Positions 38,006-45,992 of a stretch of DNA of 64,000 nt are shown one piece after another. The position numbers were made by a program, and so were the translations under genes. Numbering within the stretch: position 1 is the first letter of the stretch; each line of letters starts with the position of its first letter. Under the pieces are notes generated by a model. The model saw only the letters and a program-made list of their open reading frames with translations. It was not told the DNA's origin and did no database searches. The DNA is from Planctomycetia bacterium (GTDB lineage: Bacteria; Planctomycetota; Brocadiia; Brocadiales; Brocadiaceae), in contig JABTVC010000003.1 in NCBI GenBank assembly GCA_015075005.1, forward strand, positions 310,001 to 374,000, written 5' to 3'.

Positions 38006-38749
38006 ATGTCCGATATAATTATTGAATTTAGAGATGTTTACAAGTCTTTTAATGGACTTCCGGTTCATAAGGGGATAAATTTATCCATACGAAAAGGCGA
38101 GATTATGGCTCTTCTCGGGGGTAGTGGATCGGGGAAGAGCGTCCTTCTCAAAGAGATAATCGGACTTATGATGCCTGATAAAGGAGATATTGTGGTTTTT
38201 GGTAAACATGTGACCCAAATGAAAGAAGATGAACTTATTACGTTGCGGAGGCATGTGGGGATGTTGTTTCAGGGGGCAGCCTTATTTGATTCGCTCACGG
38301 TGTTTGAAAACATCGCCTATCCGCTCAGGGAACACCTGCAACTCACCGAAAAGGAACTTCAGGAACGGGTGGCTGAAAAATTACGCCTCGTAGGATTAAG
38401 CGGTATTGAACTCAAGATGCCCGCAGAATTGAGCGGCGGAATGAAGAAGCGGGTCGGACTGGCAAGGGCGATTGCTACAGAACCCGATATTATCTTGTAC
38501 GACGAACCTACGACAGGGCTAGACCCGATGGCTGCCCAACGCATAAACGAGTTGATTGTCGAATTGCAGAGGGAATTAGGAGTTACTACCATTATCGTAA
38601 CGCACGACCTGCACTGCGTGAGAACTGTCTCTAATAGAATTGCAATGCTTCACGAAGGGAAGATTATCATGGTTGGGACATGGGAAGAGCTGGTAGCCTC
38701 CGACATCCAGGAAGTGAAAGATTTTATCAGTGGTGTTATCTGTGAGTAA
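38006..38749 (+). CDS. mlaF: MlaF-family ABC transporter ATPase
   Basis: A 247-residue ATPase. Walker A is LLGGSGSGKSVLLKEI, the Q-loop is GMLFQGAALFDSLTV, the signature is LSGGMKKRVGLARAI, Walker B is IILYDEPTTGLDP and the switch His is in VTHD. The MKKR variant of the signature is typical of the MlaF group. It lies 38 bp after mlaE and 11 bp before mlaD. Confidence 0.95.
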   Translation: MSDIIIEFRDVYKSFNGLPVHKGINLSIRKGEIMALLGGSGSGKSVLLKEIIGLMMPDKGDIVVFGKHVTQMKEDELITLRRHVGMLFQGAALFDSLTVFENIAYPLREHLQLTEKELQERVAEKLRLVGLSGIELKMPAELSGGMKKRVGLARAIATEPDIILYDEPTTGLDPMAAQRINELIVELQRELGVTTIIVTHDLHCVRTVSNRIAMLHEGKIIMVGTWEELVASDIQEVKDFISGVICE

Positions 38750-38760
38750 GGGGGGCTTTT

Positions 38761-39576
38761 ATGACAAGAGAACAATTTGCTGAATTACGGGCAGGGATCT
38801 TTATGCTGGTAACTTTAGTGGGTTTTGGCGTTATGGTGTTTATTCTCGGCAATCAGAAAGGATATTTTGCACCACAAATTACCTTAAAGGCAAGGTTTTT
38901 ACATGTATATGGATTAAAGGCCGGCGCTCCGGTACGATTTATGGGCGTGGGGATAGGACAAGTAAGGGACGTTATTTTAATCAAGACATTGCCTTGCACA
39001 GGGATAGATGTGATACTAAGAGTGGATAAATCGGCTCAGAAAAATTTAACCCGCGATGCCATTGCTACGATTAAATGGATGAGCTATGTGACAGGTGATT
39101 CTTATGTGGAAATTACATCCGGTGCGTGCCTTGAGCCTGTTGTAGAGGATGGAGATTCAATAAAAAGTACGGAACCAATCAGCTATACTGCAGCCATTGA
39201 AGGCAGCATGAGTATCGTTGAATCCGTTTCAAGAATTGTAAAAAAACTGGAGGACGGCGGTCTTGCAGAGTCGCTAAGCAACATTTCAGCGTCACTGAAT
39301 GAACAAGTTAAGGCCTTCCAGAAAGGCGATGGGTTATTGTACTCCCTTATGTACGATCCAAAAGGGAAGCAACTCCTTGGGAACCTGGTTAAAACTACCG
39401 AATCCCTGAATGAGATTACAGAAAAAATTAACAGCGGAGAGGGAACCCTTGGTGCACTGATTTCAGATCCGACCTTGTACGAAAATCTAAAAAACCTCCT
39501 GGGTGGCGCAGAGCGGAGTTTTATCCTGCGCAACTTGATTCGGAAAAGTATTGAGAAGGGGAAAGAGAGGGAATAA
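38761..39576 (+). CDS. mlaD: MlaD/MCE-domain lipid-binding protein
   Basis: 271 residues. One N-terminal membrane anchor (GIFMLVTLVGFGVMVFILG) is followed by the MCE domain (VYGLKAGAPVRFMGVGIGQV, then ATIKWMSYVTGDSYVEIT). A helical C-terminal part of about 100 residues carries SGEGTLGALISDPTLYENL, the common tail of single-MCE proteins that form a periplasmic channel. It completes the MlaEFD complex that moves phospholipids across the periplasm. Confidence 0.92.
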   Translation: MTREQFAELRAGIFMLVTLVGFGVMVFILGNQKGYFAPQITLKARFLHVYGLKAGAPVRFMGVGIGQVRDVILIKTLPCTGIDVILRVDKSAQKNLTRDAIATIKWMSYVTGDSYVEITSGACLEPVVEDGDSIKSTEPISYTAAIEGSMSIVESVSRIVKKLEDGGLAESLSNISASLNEQVKAFQKGDGLLYSLMYDPKGKQLLGNLVKTTESLNEITEKINSGEGTLGALISDPTLYENLKNLLGGAERSFILRNLIRKSIEKGKERE

Positions 39577-39697
39577 GTAGCAATAGCCTGCAGGCGTCTG
39601 GTTTTTTGTTGCCATTTTCACGAACCTTCATAATATTTTTATGGGTTAAAAGTACTGTAAAGCGGCATGACACCTGAATCTGTTTTCTTCATAGTAT

Positions 39698-39928
39698 CTA
39701 CTTTAGCCGTTTAATAAAAACGTGAATTTCCCCACCTTCTTCTTTGACATGCAGGAGTTCATTCCCTGTGGTATTGCACCAGGAAACGATATCCTTCTTA
39801 ATCCCTTCATCAGTGGCAATGACCTCGAGTACCTTACCTATTGCAACATCTTTAATTTTGATGGACGTTTTAAAGATAGGCATGGGACACATGAGGCCAT
39901 AACAATCCAATACTTCGTCCGCTTTCAT
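39698..39928 (-). CDS. TusA-family sulfur carrier
   Basis: 76 residues with the LDCYGLMCPMPIFKTSI signature, whose cysteine in CPMP accepts persulfide sulfur, and a C-terminal strand-rich half (GKVLEVIATDEGIKKDI). It is the last gene of the iscS-uma2-iscU-tusA set, 41 bp after iscU, suggesting it takes sulfur from the desulfurase. Confidence 0.93.
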   Translation of the reverse strand: MKADEVLDCYGLMCPMPIFKTSIKIKDVAIGKVLEVIATDEGIKKDIVSWCNTTGNELLHVKEEGGEIHVFIKRLK

Positions 39929-39969
39929 AAGAAATTCCCACTTTTTGTTTTAGTTGAACTGATCTAAAA

Positions 39970-40395
39970 TTAGTGCTCGTGGTGTTCGTCATGGGCATGC
40001 GCCTTCTTTTTCTCGAGGCCTTTGCCAGTCGTTTTCTTGTGATAATCGTCAATGGCCGCCTCGATGGCCTCTTCCGCGAGTACGGAACAATGCATCTTGG
40101 CAGGAGGCAATCCATCCAATGCCTCAGCCACCGCCTTGTTAGTAAGCTCCAGAGCCTCGTCCAGCGTCTTTCCCTTAATCATTTCTGTGGAAATACTGCT
40201 GGTAGCTATTGCAGCACCACAACCGAAGGTCTTAAATTTCACATCGACAATTACATTGTTCTCAACCTTGATAGACATCTTCATAATATCACCACAGGCA
40301 GGATTTCCAACCTCCCCAACACCATCGGCGTTGGGAAACTCGCCTACATTGCGGGGGTTTGCAAAATGATCCATGACTTTTGCGCTATATTGCAT
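39970..40395 (-). CDS. iscU: IscU/NifU N-domain iron-sulfur scaffold
   Basis: 141 residues. The three cluster cysteines are present: GNPACGDIMKMSIKV (with the adjacent Asp), FKTFGCGAAIATSS, and AKMHCSVLAEEAIEAAI. The C-terminus is unusual: a Lys-rich linker, then AHAHDEHHEH, a His-rich tail that may bind metal. The AGGAG box before ATG 40395 fixes the start. It lies 15 bp downstream of the Uma2 gene. Confidence 0.93.
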   Translation of the reverse strand: MQYSAKVMDHFANPRNVGEFPNADGVGEVGNPACGDIMKMSIKVENNVIVDVKFKTFGCGAAIATSSISTEMIKGKTLDEALELTNKAVAEALDGLPPAKMHCSVLAEEAIEAAIDDYHKKTTGKGLEKKKAHAHDEHHEH

Positions 40396-40410
40396 AAAAA
40401 ACTCCTCATT

Positions 40411-40962
40411 TTAAAATATTTCCTTTAAAACTATTTTTAATCCTTTCAAAGCGGGCGATTCAAGTATATCCGCTTTGGTGTACGTCTTATAAAGCTGATA
40501 GGCTTTATCTTTCAGGATATAAACTTCCACCTCTTTTTCCTCAGGAATTACTATCCAATATTCTTTTACGCCAAACCTTGCATACAACCTTTTCTTCTGC
40601 ACCATATCCCTGTAAACACTATTTTCTGAGATTATCTCTATCGCAATATTAGGTTCACCCTGTATATTTTTATCCCCTATAATATTCAATCTATCTTGAG
40701 AAATGAACAATATATCAGGCTGAACTACATTTTCATTATCGAGGTATACATCGCACGGTGCATAAAAGATTTCTCCGGAGTTATTTTTAGTTATAAAGCC
40801 TTCAAGGATAAATTCTAACTTTCTTGAGACTCTTTGGTGGTAGGGAGTGGGAGATGGCGTCATGAGTAATTCCCCATTAATAAGTTCATACCTTTTATCT
40901 CGCGGGGTCTTAAGATAATCCTCGTACGCACATTTTTTCTTTTCAACAACAATAGGCACCAT
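40411..40962 (-). CDS. Uma2-family (DUF820) PD-(D/E)XK nuclease-like protein
   Basis: 184 residues from ATG 40962, which follows a perfect AGGAGG box (an upstream ATG at 40983 is less likely). Motifs: YELINGELLMTPSPTPYHQR, the acidic VVQPDILFISQDRL, EPNIAIEIISENS with the catalytic E-x-E pattern, and KKRLYARFGVKEYWIV. Uma2 proteins are of uncertain function and multiply in cyanobacteria and some planctomycetes. Its insertion between iscS and iscU is unusual. Confidence 0.88.
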   Translation of the reverse strand: MVPIVVEKKKCAYEDYLKTPRDKRYELINGELLMTPSPTPYHQRVSRKLEFILEGFITKNNSGEIFYAPCDVYLDNENVVQPDILFISQDRLNIIGDKNIQGEPNIAIEIISENSVYRDMVQKKRLYARFGVKEYWIVIPEEKEVEVYILKDKAYQLYKTYTKADILESPALKGLKIVLKEIF

Positions 40963-40994
40963 TAAAACCTCCTGTCCCCTCAATTACGAGAATT

Positions 40995-42161
40995 TCATTT
41001 CTTTTGATTATACAGGGGCGACATTTGCCTTAAACGTTCAACAATGGGTGGCAATTTTTCTAAAACGTATGTAACATCCGTCTCAGAATTATCAATCCCT
41101 AAGCTGAAAAGCACCGTCCCCTGAGCAAGTGCAGCATCAACGCAGGTAGCCATGATGACGTGAGACGCCTTCAGCGACCGCGAGGTACACGCGGACCCGC
41201 TGGAGATGGCAATCCCCTGCATATCGAGAAACAATAAAACAGATTCACCCTCAATATACTCGATACACAAACTGAGATTGCCCGGCAAACGATTCGTCTG
41301 ATGTCCGTTAAGATACACATGATCGATATTTTTCAGGATACCATCTCTTAGCTGATTTCTCAAGTTCTGTATTTTATCTATGCGCTGAGACATTTCTAAT
41401 TTTGCCAGTTCAGCGGCCTTTCCCATACCAACGATACCGATAATATTTTCCGTTCCTGCCCTGCGTCCGCCTTCCTGTATGCCGCCCTCCATGAAAGGAA
41501 GTATCCTTACCCCTTCCCTTACATACAGCGCCCCAATCCCTGACGGGCCGTAAAATTGATTGGCAGACATGCTCAGGGCATCTATATGGGCGTCTTTGAC
41601 GTCAACGGGGATGTTTCCCGCGGCAGCAACGGCATCCGTGTGAAAGAAAACATCCCTTTCCTTTGTAATGGTTCCGATTTCTTTCATGGGTTCAATCGTC
41701 CCAATTTCCCCATTTGCATACATTATGGACACCATCGTCGTCGTGGGTGTAATGGCCTTTTTCACATCGTCGGGATTAACCATTCCATATTTATCCACCG
41801 GCAGGCGGGTCACTACATACCCTGATTTCTCTAATGATTTCAATGGATTCAGTACAGAAAAATGTTCAATTTGTGAAGTGATAATATGGTTTCCCTTCTT
41901 TTTATGCGCTGCCAGTATGCCTTTCAGGGCAAAATTATTGGCCTCCGTACCGCTTGATGTAAATATGATTTCGTTCGGTTTTGCATGAATCAAATTGGCT
42001 ACGTGTCCGCGCGCTGCCTGTATAGCATCACTCGTAATCCTTCCAAATTGGTGGAGGTTTGAGGGATTGCCAAAGCCCTCCTTTAAAAAGGGTATCATCG
42101 CCTCCACCACGTGAGGGTGCATGGGTGTACCTGCAGCATTGTCCATATATATTTTTGTCAT
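40995..42161 (-). CDS. IscS/NifS-type cysteine desulfurase, atypical PLP site
   Basis: 388 residues of the class V aminotransferase fold. It has YMDNAAGTPMHPHV, FTSSGTEANNFALKG, FHTDAVAAAGNIPVDV, and the sulfur-accepting cysteine in SSGSACTSRSLKASHV. The position where desulfurases have the Schiff-base lysine (usually S-A/G-H-K-x-Y-G-P) reads SANQFYGPSGIGALYV, with Asn-Gln for His-Lys. The DNA (codons AAT CAA, around 41558-41566) supports the change, and there is no frame problem nearby. It may be a naturally divergent subfamily or an inactive paralogue. It heads the iscS-uma2-iscU-tusA group. Confidence 0.85.
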   Translation of the reverse strand: MTKIYMDNAAGTPMHPHVVEAMIPFLKEGFGNPSNLHQFGRITSDAIQAARGHVANLIHAKPNEIIFTSSGTEANNFALKGILAAHKKKGNHIITSQIEHFSVLNPLKSLEKSGYVVTRLPVDKYGMVNPDDVKKAITPTTTMVSIMYANGEIGTIEPMKEIGTITKERDVFFHTDAVAAAGNIPVDVKDAHIDALSMSANQFYGPSGIGALYVREGVRILPFMEGGIQEGGRRAGTENIIGIVGMGKAAELAKLEMSQRIDKIQNLRNQLRDGILKNIDHVYLNGHQTNRLPGNLSLCIEYIEGESVLLFLDMQGIAISSGSACTSRSLKASHVIMATCVDAALAQGTVLFSLGIDNSETDVTYVLEKLPPIVERLRQMSPLYNQKK

Positions 42162-42409
42162 GAAATATTTTCCTGAATAGGGTGAAAAAATTAATTCTGA
42201 AATTTCCTTATATTATATCATCTTCTTCTTTTAATCCAACCATTTAATGGTGTCATTGTGTACAATTCTGGTTTTCAGTTTGTCAGGAATATGGCCATTC
42301 CTTGCACATCAATAATGTGTCTTCCCGGACGTAGCACGTTTTCAGACATGGTTCAGGAGTGCAAGGGTCTCGACACTCTATGGTCAGAATAACTCGTAAT
42401 AACCTTGCA

Positions 42410-42430
42410 TTCCCAAACAGAGTTTGGGAA
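42410..42430. repeat. REP-type hairpin
   Basis: TTCCCAAAC, AGA, GTTTGGGAA: a perfect 9-bp stem immediately downstream of the REP-associated transposase remnant (on its strand). Such hairpins followed by CGAG are the usual targets of these transposases. The rest of 42162-42409 shows nothing. Confidence 0.7.
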
Positions 42431-42446
42431 CGAGCAGACTAAAATA

Positions 42447-42719
42447 TTATACGAATAATTCATCAATATAAATCAGCGAATGATCATTTAAGACATAATT
42501 CCGGGAAGAACTATAATTCCAGTGTTCCGGTGCGTTAACCAGACCGCGTCTCACAGGGTTATAATGTATATACTCGATCTTTTGAATAAGCATGTCGTTG
42601 TTCAATATCCACTGGGGGTGGATACCTTCCTGCCATAACTGATAATCACTTTCAGTTTTATGCCGCTTTTTATAAAAGGCAAGCTGGCTTAATAACCACT
42701 CTTTATTTTTGATTTGTTG
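42447..42719 (-). pseudogene. C-terminal fragment of a REP-associated tyrosine (Y1) transposase
   Basis: One continuous frame of about 90 codons ending at TAA 42447. It has YQLWQEGIHPQWILNNDMLI and KIEYIHYNPVRRGLVNAP then EHWNYSSSRNYVLND, the C-terminal signature of RAYT/TnpA-REP proteins. The N-terminal HUH domain is gone. The frame is cut upstream by a TGA lying exactly in a 22-bp repeat (42713-42734), so the fragment was truncated by recombination there. Confidence 0.85.
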
Positions 42720-42734
42720 TCATTTTATACTTTC
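42713..42734. repeat. 22-bp direct repeat, copy A
   Basis: This is identical to 43569-43590 (core TTGTTGTCATTTTATACTTT). The repeat covers the start codon and Shine-Dalgarno region of the small lipoprotein gene at 43478-43579. Here it abuts the truncated transposase. A shorter third copy (TTTTGTTGTCAT) is at 43608-43619. It marks a recombination junction. Confidence 0.8.
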
Positions 42735-42831
42735 CCGGCCGATTTTAAGATTTCCTGTAAATCTACTATATGCCATATTTACTGGTAATTTTCCATTGAC
42801 AAATGTTTTATAATTATGTAAATATAAAAAA

Positions 42832-43020
42832 ATGAGTACAGTAAAACAAAAAAGAAAAGATGTAAAATCCGTAGAATCCTTAGAATCCTTAGAAAAAAAA
42901 ATAAAACCAGTTCCGATAAAAAAGGACGATTCCTTTTTTTCATCTGCCCCAGTGGATATAGGTCATACTAATAATGAAATAATTGATGAATTGTTGTATG
43001 GCATGAAATGTCAGAAATAA
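42832..43020 (+). CDS. putative antitoxin of the PIN toxin
   Basis: 62 residues, highly charged, with a repeated SLES-type stretch and a C-terminal acidic helix (NNEIIDELLYGMKCQK). It overlaps the PIN gene by 13 bases on the same strand, the usual arrangement of VapBC-type pairs. No DNA-binding fold is recognised by eye. Confidence 0.65.
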   Translation: MSTVKQKRKDVKSVESLESLEKKIKPVPIKKDDSFFSSAPVDIGHTNNEIIDELLYGMKCQK

Positions 43021-43439
43021 TCTTTGCAGACACCTCCTTCCTCATTGCTTTTTATAATAAGAAAGATGATAAGCATTCGATAGCAAGATTGCTTGTCCAA
43101 AATCTTATTCATCATCAAACATCGGTTGCATTTCTAATTACAGACTACATCTTTGATGAAACCCTCACTACCGTTATGAGGCAGGGAGGTAAAAACCTTG
43201 CCGTAGATATAGCCCGAAAGATTTATGAATCCCCTTCCATAAAGATTTTTCCTATAGATTCTGAAATTTTCAATCTTTCATATGATATGTTCATCAATTA
43301 TCGGGATCAAATGTGGAGTTTTACTGACTGTACATCTTTCTGCTTTCTGAGAAGATATAAGGATGCATTAAAGGTCGCGGCCTTTGACCGACATTTCATA
43401 GCTGCCGGTTTTCATGTAATTCCAGAAATCCAATCCTGA
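43008..43439 (+). CDS. PIN-domain ribonuclease toxin (VapC-like)
   Basis: 143 residues with the PIN-fold acidic residues in order: Asp in IIFADTSFLIAF, Glu in YIFDETLTTVMRQGG, Asp in WSFTDCTSFCFLRR, and a final Asp in VAAFDRHFIAAGF. VapC-type toxins cut tRNA or rRNA. The upstream overlapping small gene is the expected antitoxin. Confidence 0.88.
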   Translation: MSEIIFADTSFLIAFYNKKDDKHSIARLLVQNLIHHQTSVAFLITDYIFDETLTTVMRQGGKNLAVDIARKIYESPSIKIFPIDSEIFNLSYDMFINYRDQMWSFTDCTSFCFLRRYKDALKVAAFDRHFIAAGFHVIPEIQS

Positions 43440-43477
43440 ACATCAAATCATTTCTCCTGTAAAACATAGCCTATCAT

Positions 43478-43579
43478 CTACTTTATTACCTTTCCCTGAT
43501 TATCTTCAACAAGTGATAAGGACGCACAACCGGCAATCATGATGCATAAGATGGATACGACTACACTTTTTGTTGTCAT
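43478..43579 (-). CDS. 33-residue small lipoprotein
   Basis: ATG at 43579 opens a short frame encoding VVVSILCIMIAGCASLSLVE, a signal peptide with an IAGC lipobox, and ending at 43478 after about 16 residues of mature peptide. It is either a genuine tiny lipoprotein (entericidin-like size) or the stump of a longer one. Its leader is duplicated at 42713-42734. Confidence 0.5.
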   Translation of the reverse strand: MTTKSVVVSILCIMIAGCASLSLVEDNQGKVIK

Positions 43580-43707
43580 TTTATACTTTCTTAATCAATT
43601 ATAAAATTTTTGTTGTCATATAGTTTCCTCAAAAGATATTTTGAGTTACCAAATAAGGGTTAAAATTTTAGGGAATATAAAAATATGATGAAAAAATATA
43701 AAAAGTA

Positions 43708-44097
43708 TTAGAGCATTTTATTGTATCTCAAAGACAAAATAGCTTTGAGAGCTTTTACTGCTTTTTGATAATCTTCGCTATTGCTGCCCTTTTTACAATA
43801 AAAAATTAAACATGTACCTTTTCCCTCAGGGTCGCTATATTTTGAAACATAAAGGTACCCGGGTTTAACTTCATCTGCAAGTTCACTTACTCCAGCATCA
43901 TCACCTAAATGCTTGTATGTAGATATCTCAAATAGGCACTTTCTTTTTAATTCGCGAATCCAAGCAAAAACACCCATCGAACGACGTTTATCTGAGTTAA
44001 ATTTTTTTAAACTCCAATATTGACCAGAATTGCATAAGTGATAATAACACCCAATTGAGTTACTAAATCTTTTTACAAAATCTTCCCAATTTTCCAT
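43708..44097 (-). CDS. uncharacterised protein
   Basis: 129 residues, no recognised domain. It has aromatic- and Lys-rich N-terminal sequence (MENWEDFVKRFSNSIGCYYH), a central SELADEVKPGYLYVSKYSDP and a helical tail. Base composition matches the surrounding AT-rich island. ATG start with good coding pattern. Confidence 0.5.
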   Translation of the reverse strand: MENWEDFVKRFSNSIGCYYHLCNSGQYWSLKKFNSDKRRSMGVFAWIRELKRKCLFEISTYKHLGDDAGVSELADEVKPGYLYVSKYSDPEGKGTCLIFYCKKGSNSEDYQKAVKALKAILSLRYNKML

Positions 44098-44236
44098 ATT
44101 ACCATATCTCCTATTATTGGATTCAGTAATAGTTCTGATTCAAATTACAAACTTTACTTACAAAAACAGGCGTCTTTTGCCTATAAAATGGTATGTGATA
44201 TTCCAAGTTTCATTTTTCTTTGCAGTTTATGTTTAT

Positions 44237-44467
44237 TTATCTGACTTTATACCATCCACGCTTGATTCTATCAAAGATCCGTTCATACGTTCCTGCACAC
44301 CTACATGGACTTTTGTTCCCCTCCGCATGATCATTTGGTCGAACACTACCGTCAGCAAAGTCGGGAACCATTTTCATAATCATATCCTTAATTTCTTCAG
44401 TCCTGAATCTTTTACCACGGTGATTTTTAAATACACCTTTTAATTTCGCATGATTTGTCATCTCCAA
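44237..44467 (-). CDS. small winged-helix-like protein
   Basis: 76 residues. The pattern KNHRGKRFRTEEIKDMIMKM then SVRPNDHAEGNKSPCRC and a final FDRIKRGWYKV resembles small winged-helix modules fused to or placed beside restriction and repair enzymes. It lies just downstream of the HhH-GPD-like gene on the same strand (13-bp gap), suggesting a unit. Confidence 0.55.
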   Translation of the reverse strand: MEMTNHAKLKGVFKNHRGKRFRTEEIKDMIMKMVPDFADGSVRPNDHAEGNKSPCRCAGTYERIFDRIKRGWYKVR

Positions 44468-44479
44468 TTCTCCGCCTCA

Positions 44480-45097
44480 TTAATGGTTTAGGTTTTTAGA
44501 CATATATTTCCAAATACTGTGATCTAAATATGCCCGATTCACTCCCATTTGGTCAGCCGCTTTGTTGATTAACTGATGTTCTTCAATGTAACCGTTCACT
44601 TTAATCTTGGCTTCACTAAGAAATGTGTCTAAGTGGCGGTCAACTGCGCTTGTTTGAATACCAACTAGTATTTTAAAGTAGTCTGCTGTTTTATTACCAA
44701 TACCTCTTAATCGTTTTAATTTTTCTATATTGTTAATTTCCTGCAGCCATTGCTTAAGGTCTGTCTCTGTTTCGATATTTTCCTTTTTAAAGAAATTAAC
44801 TACACCTAAAATCCTTTTGGGCTTTTCCTCATCATTCCATTGAAGTATCTTGTAAATCCCAACTTCATCGATAATTTTTATAAACTCACTTATTGTTCTT
44901 GCTTCAGGATACTGTTCTTGTATCCGCTGAACTCTTGGTCGAACCACAGTCTCATATGTTGTTCCGGCTTGCAACATAGCATCTGTAATCGTAGCTCCCA
45001 TGTGATCATAGTTCCCATCTATTTCTTTAACTATCTCAAAATCATTGAGTGAACGAATATAATCAACAAGAATTTTCGTTTTTTCCTCTAAGTTCAT
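44480..45097 (-). CDS. HhH-GPD-type DNA glycosylase-like protein
   Basis: 205 residues. The helix-hairpin-helix is LKRLRGIGNKTADYFKILVG, followed at the correct spacing by SAVDRHLDTFL, whose Asp corresponds to the catalytic Asp of EndoIII/MutY enzymes. The lysine of bifunctional enzymes is also present in GNKTAD. No iron-sulfur cysteine cluster follows. The N-terminal half is not recognised. It sits among accessory genes and could be a repair or defence-associated enzyme. Confidence 0.72.
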   Translation of the reverse strand: MNLEEKTKILVDYIRSLNDFEIVKEIDGNYDHMGATITDAMLQAGTTYETVVRPRVQRIQEQYPEARTISEFIKIIDEVGIYKILQWNDEEKPKRILGVVNFFKKENIETETDLKQWLQEINNIEKLKRLRGIGNKTADYFKILVGIQTSAVDRHLDTFLSEAKIKVNGYIEEHQLINKAADQMGVNRAYLDHSIWKYMSKNLNH

Positions 45098-45124
45098 ATA
45101 TTCCTCTTTTCTAAAAAGTAAAAA

Positions 45125-45280
45125 TTAATCAATAAATTCCTTCATATAACGAAAAAACATTATTTTTTTTCTTCTGTATGCAGTAATTAATGTTGAACCA
45201 CTTCTATCTATAATCATTTGTGTGCCGGAGTGTTTTTCAATCTTTTCTGCTGTTTTGCGAAGTACACTGACAATTTCCAT
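45125..45280 (-). CDS. possible small protein (51 residues)
   Basis: ATG 45280 to TAA 45125: a basic peptide with SVLRKTAEKIEKHSGTQMII and a Lys/Arg-rich C-terminus. It may be translated together with the glycosylase-like gene. In the same gap, 45336-45421 reads LHIKEWVKRGLNLAEL in another frame, perhaps a remnant. Support is only the open frame. Confidence 0.3.
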   Translation of the reverse strand: MEIVSVLRKTAEKIEKHSGTQMIIDRSGSTLITAYRRKKIMFFRYMKEFID

Positions 45281-45515
45281 AGCGGTCTTTTTCTTTAAGA
45301 AAATCTAATGGCTTTGATTAAACTACTTGGGCAAAATGACCTCTTCCACAATGGTAAGCTCAGCCAGATTTAACCCTCTTTTCACCCATTCTTTTATATG
45401 CAAGCTTGCTTATATGCATAATCTTTCTTCTCCTAAAAATTTTGGAAAAAGGGATTTAAAATACGTTATTAAATTATTAGAATATCGTCCATAAAGTATT
45501 TTTAAACTCAAGAGA

Positions 45516-45992
45516 TTATAACTTTTGTCTTCTTATTGCCATTGCCCGTTCGTGTAGAGTTCCGTCTCTAACAGAGTCCCATAATGTTTTTAGTTTAGTA
45601 CTTGATACATTTAATTTCTTACACAGTAATTCATTTGTTTTTTCACGGTCATTTTCTGCTATTTTAAGCAAACGGCGAATAGTATCCGATTTTACTTTTA
45701 CTTCTTTTGCGACCTCCCTTATAGGCTTTTCTTTCACAAGAAGCTGATGAAAGACTGAAAATATCTTTTCCTCTGGAGTGCGCAAGCCATAGAAAGGTTG
45801 ACCGCTTCTACTAGAGAAGGATTTACCGCATACTTTACAAAGGAATCTGCGCCTATTCTCTGATTGTTTAACTTTAATTGTCCCATTAGAGACTATGTTA
45901 CTCATTCCCGTTTTACCATATAGAGAACATGCAACATTTGTACAAGCTTTATCCATCAAGTTATATTTGGATTTTCTTCCCTTTCCTGCCAT
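45516..45992 (-). CDS. zinc-ribbon / HTH protein resembling an IS1-type transposase N-terminus
   Basis: 158 residues. The N-terminal cysteines (ACTNVACSLYG, later LCKVCGKSFSSRSG) form a treble-clef/zinc-ribbon like InsA of IS1 elements, with a GQPFYGLRTPEEKI turn. A helix-turn-helix follows (IREVAKEVKVKSDTIRRLLK). The DDE catalytic half is absent from this and the neighbouring frames, so it is either a domesticated DNA-binding protein or the first frame of a lost IS. Confidence 0.65.
   Translation of the reverse strand: MAGKGRKSKYNLMDKACTNVACSLYGKTGMSNIVSNGTIKVKQSENRRRFLCKVCGKSFSSRSGQPFYGLRTPEEKIFSVFHQLLVKEKPIREVAKEVKVKSDTIRRLLKIAENDREKTNELLCKKLNVSSTKLKTLWDSVRDGTLHERAMAIRRQKL

Noticed and set aside
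39585..39620. Possible terminator after mlaD (GCCTGCAGGC then T run)
   Set aside because: The stem is a short palindrome without a loop and is offset from the T run; not convincing.
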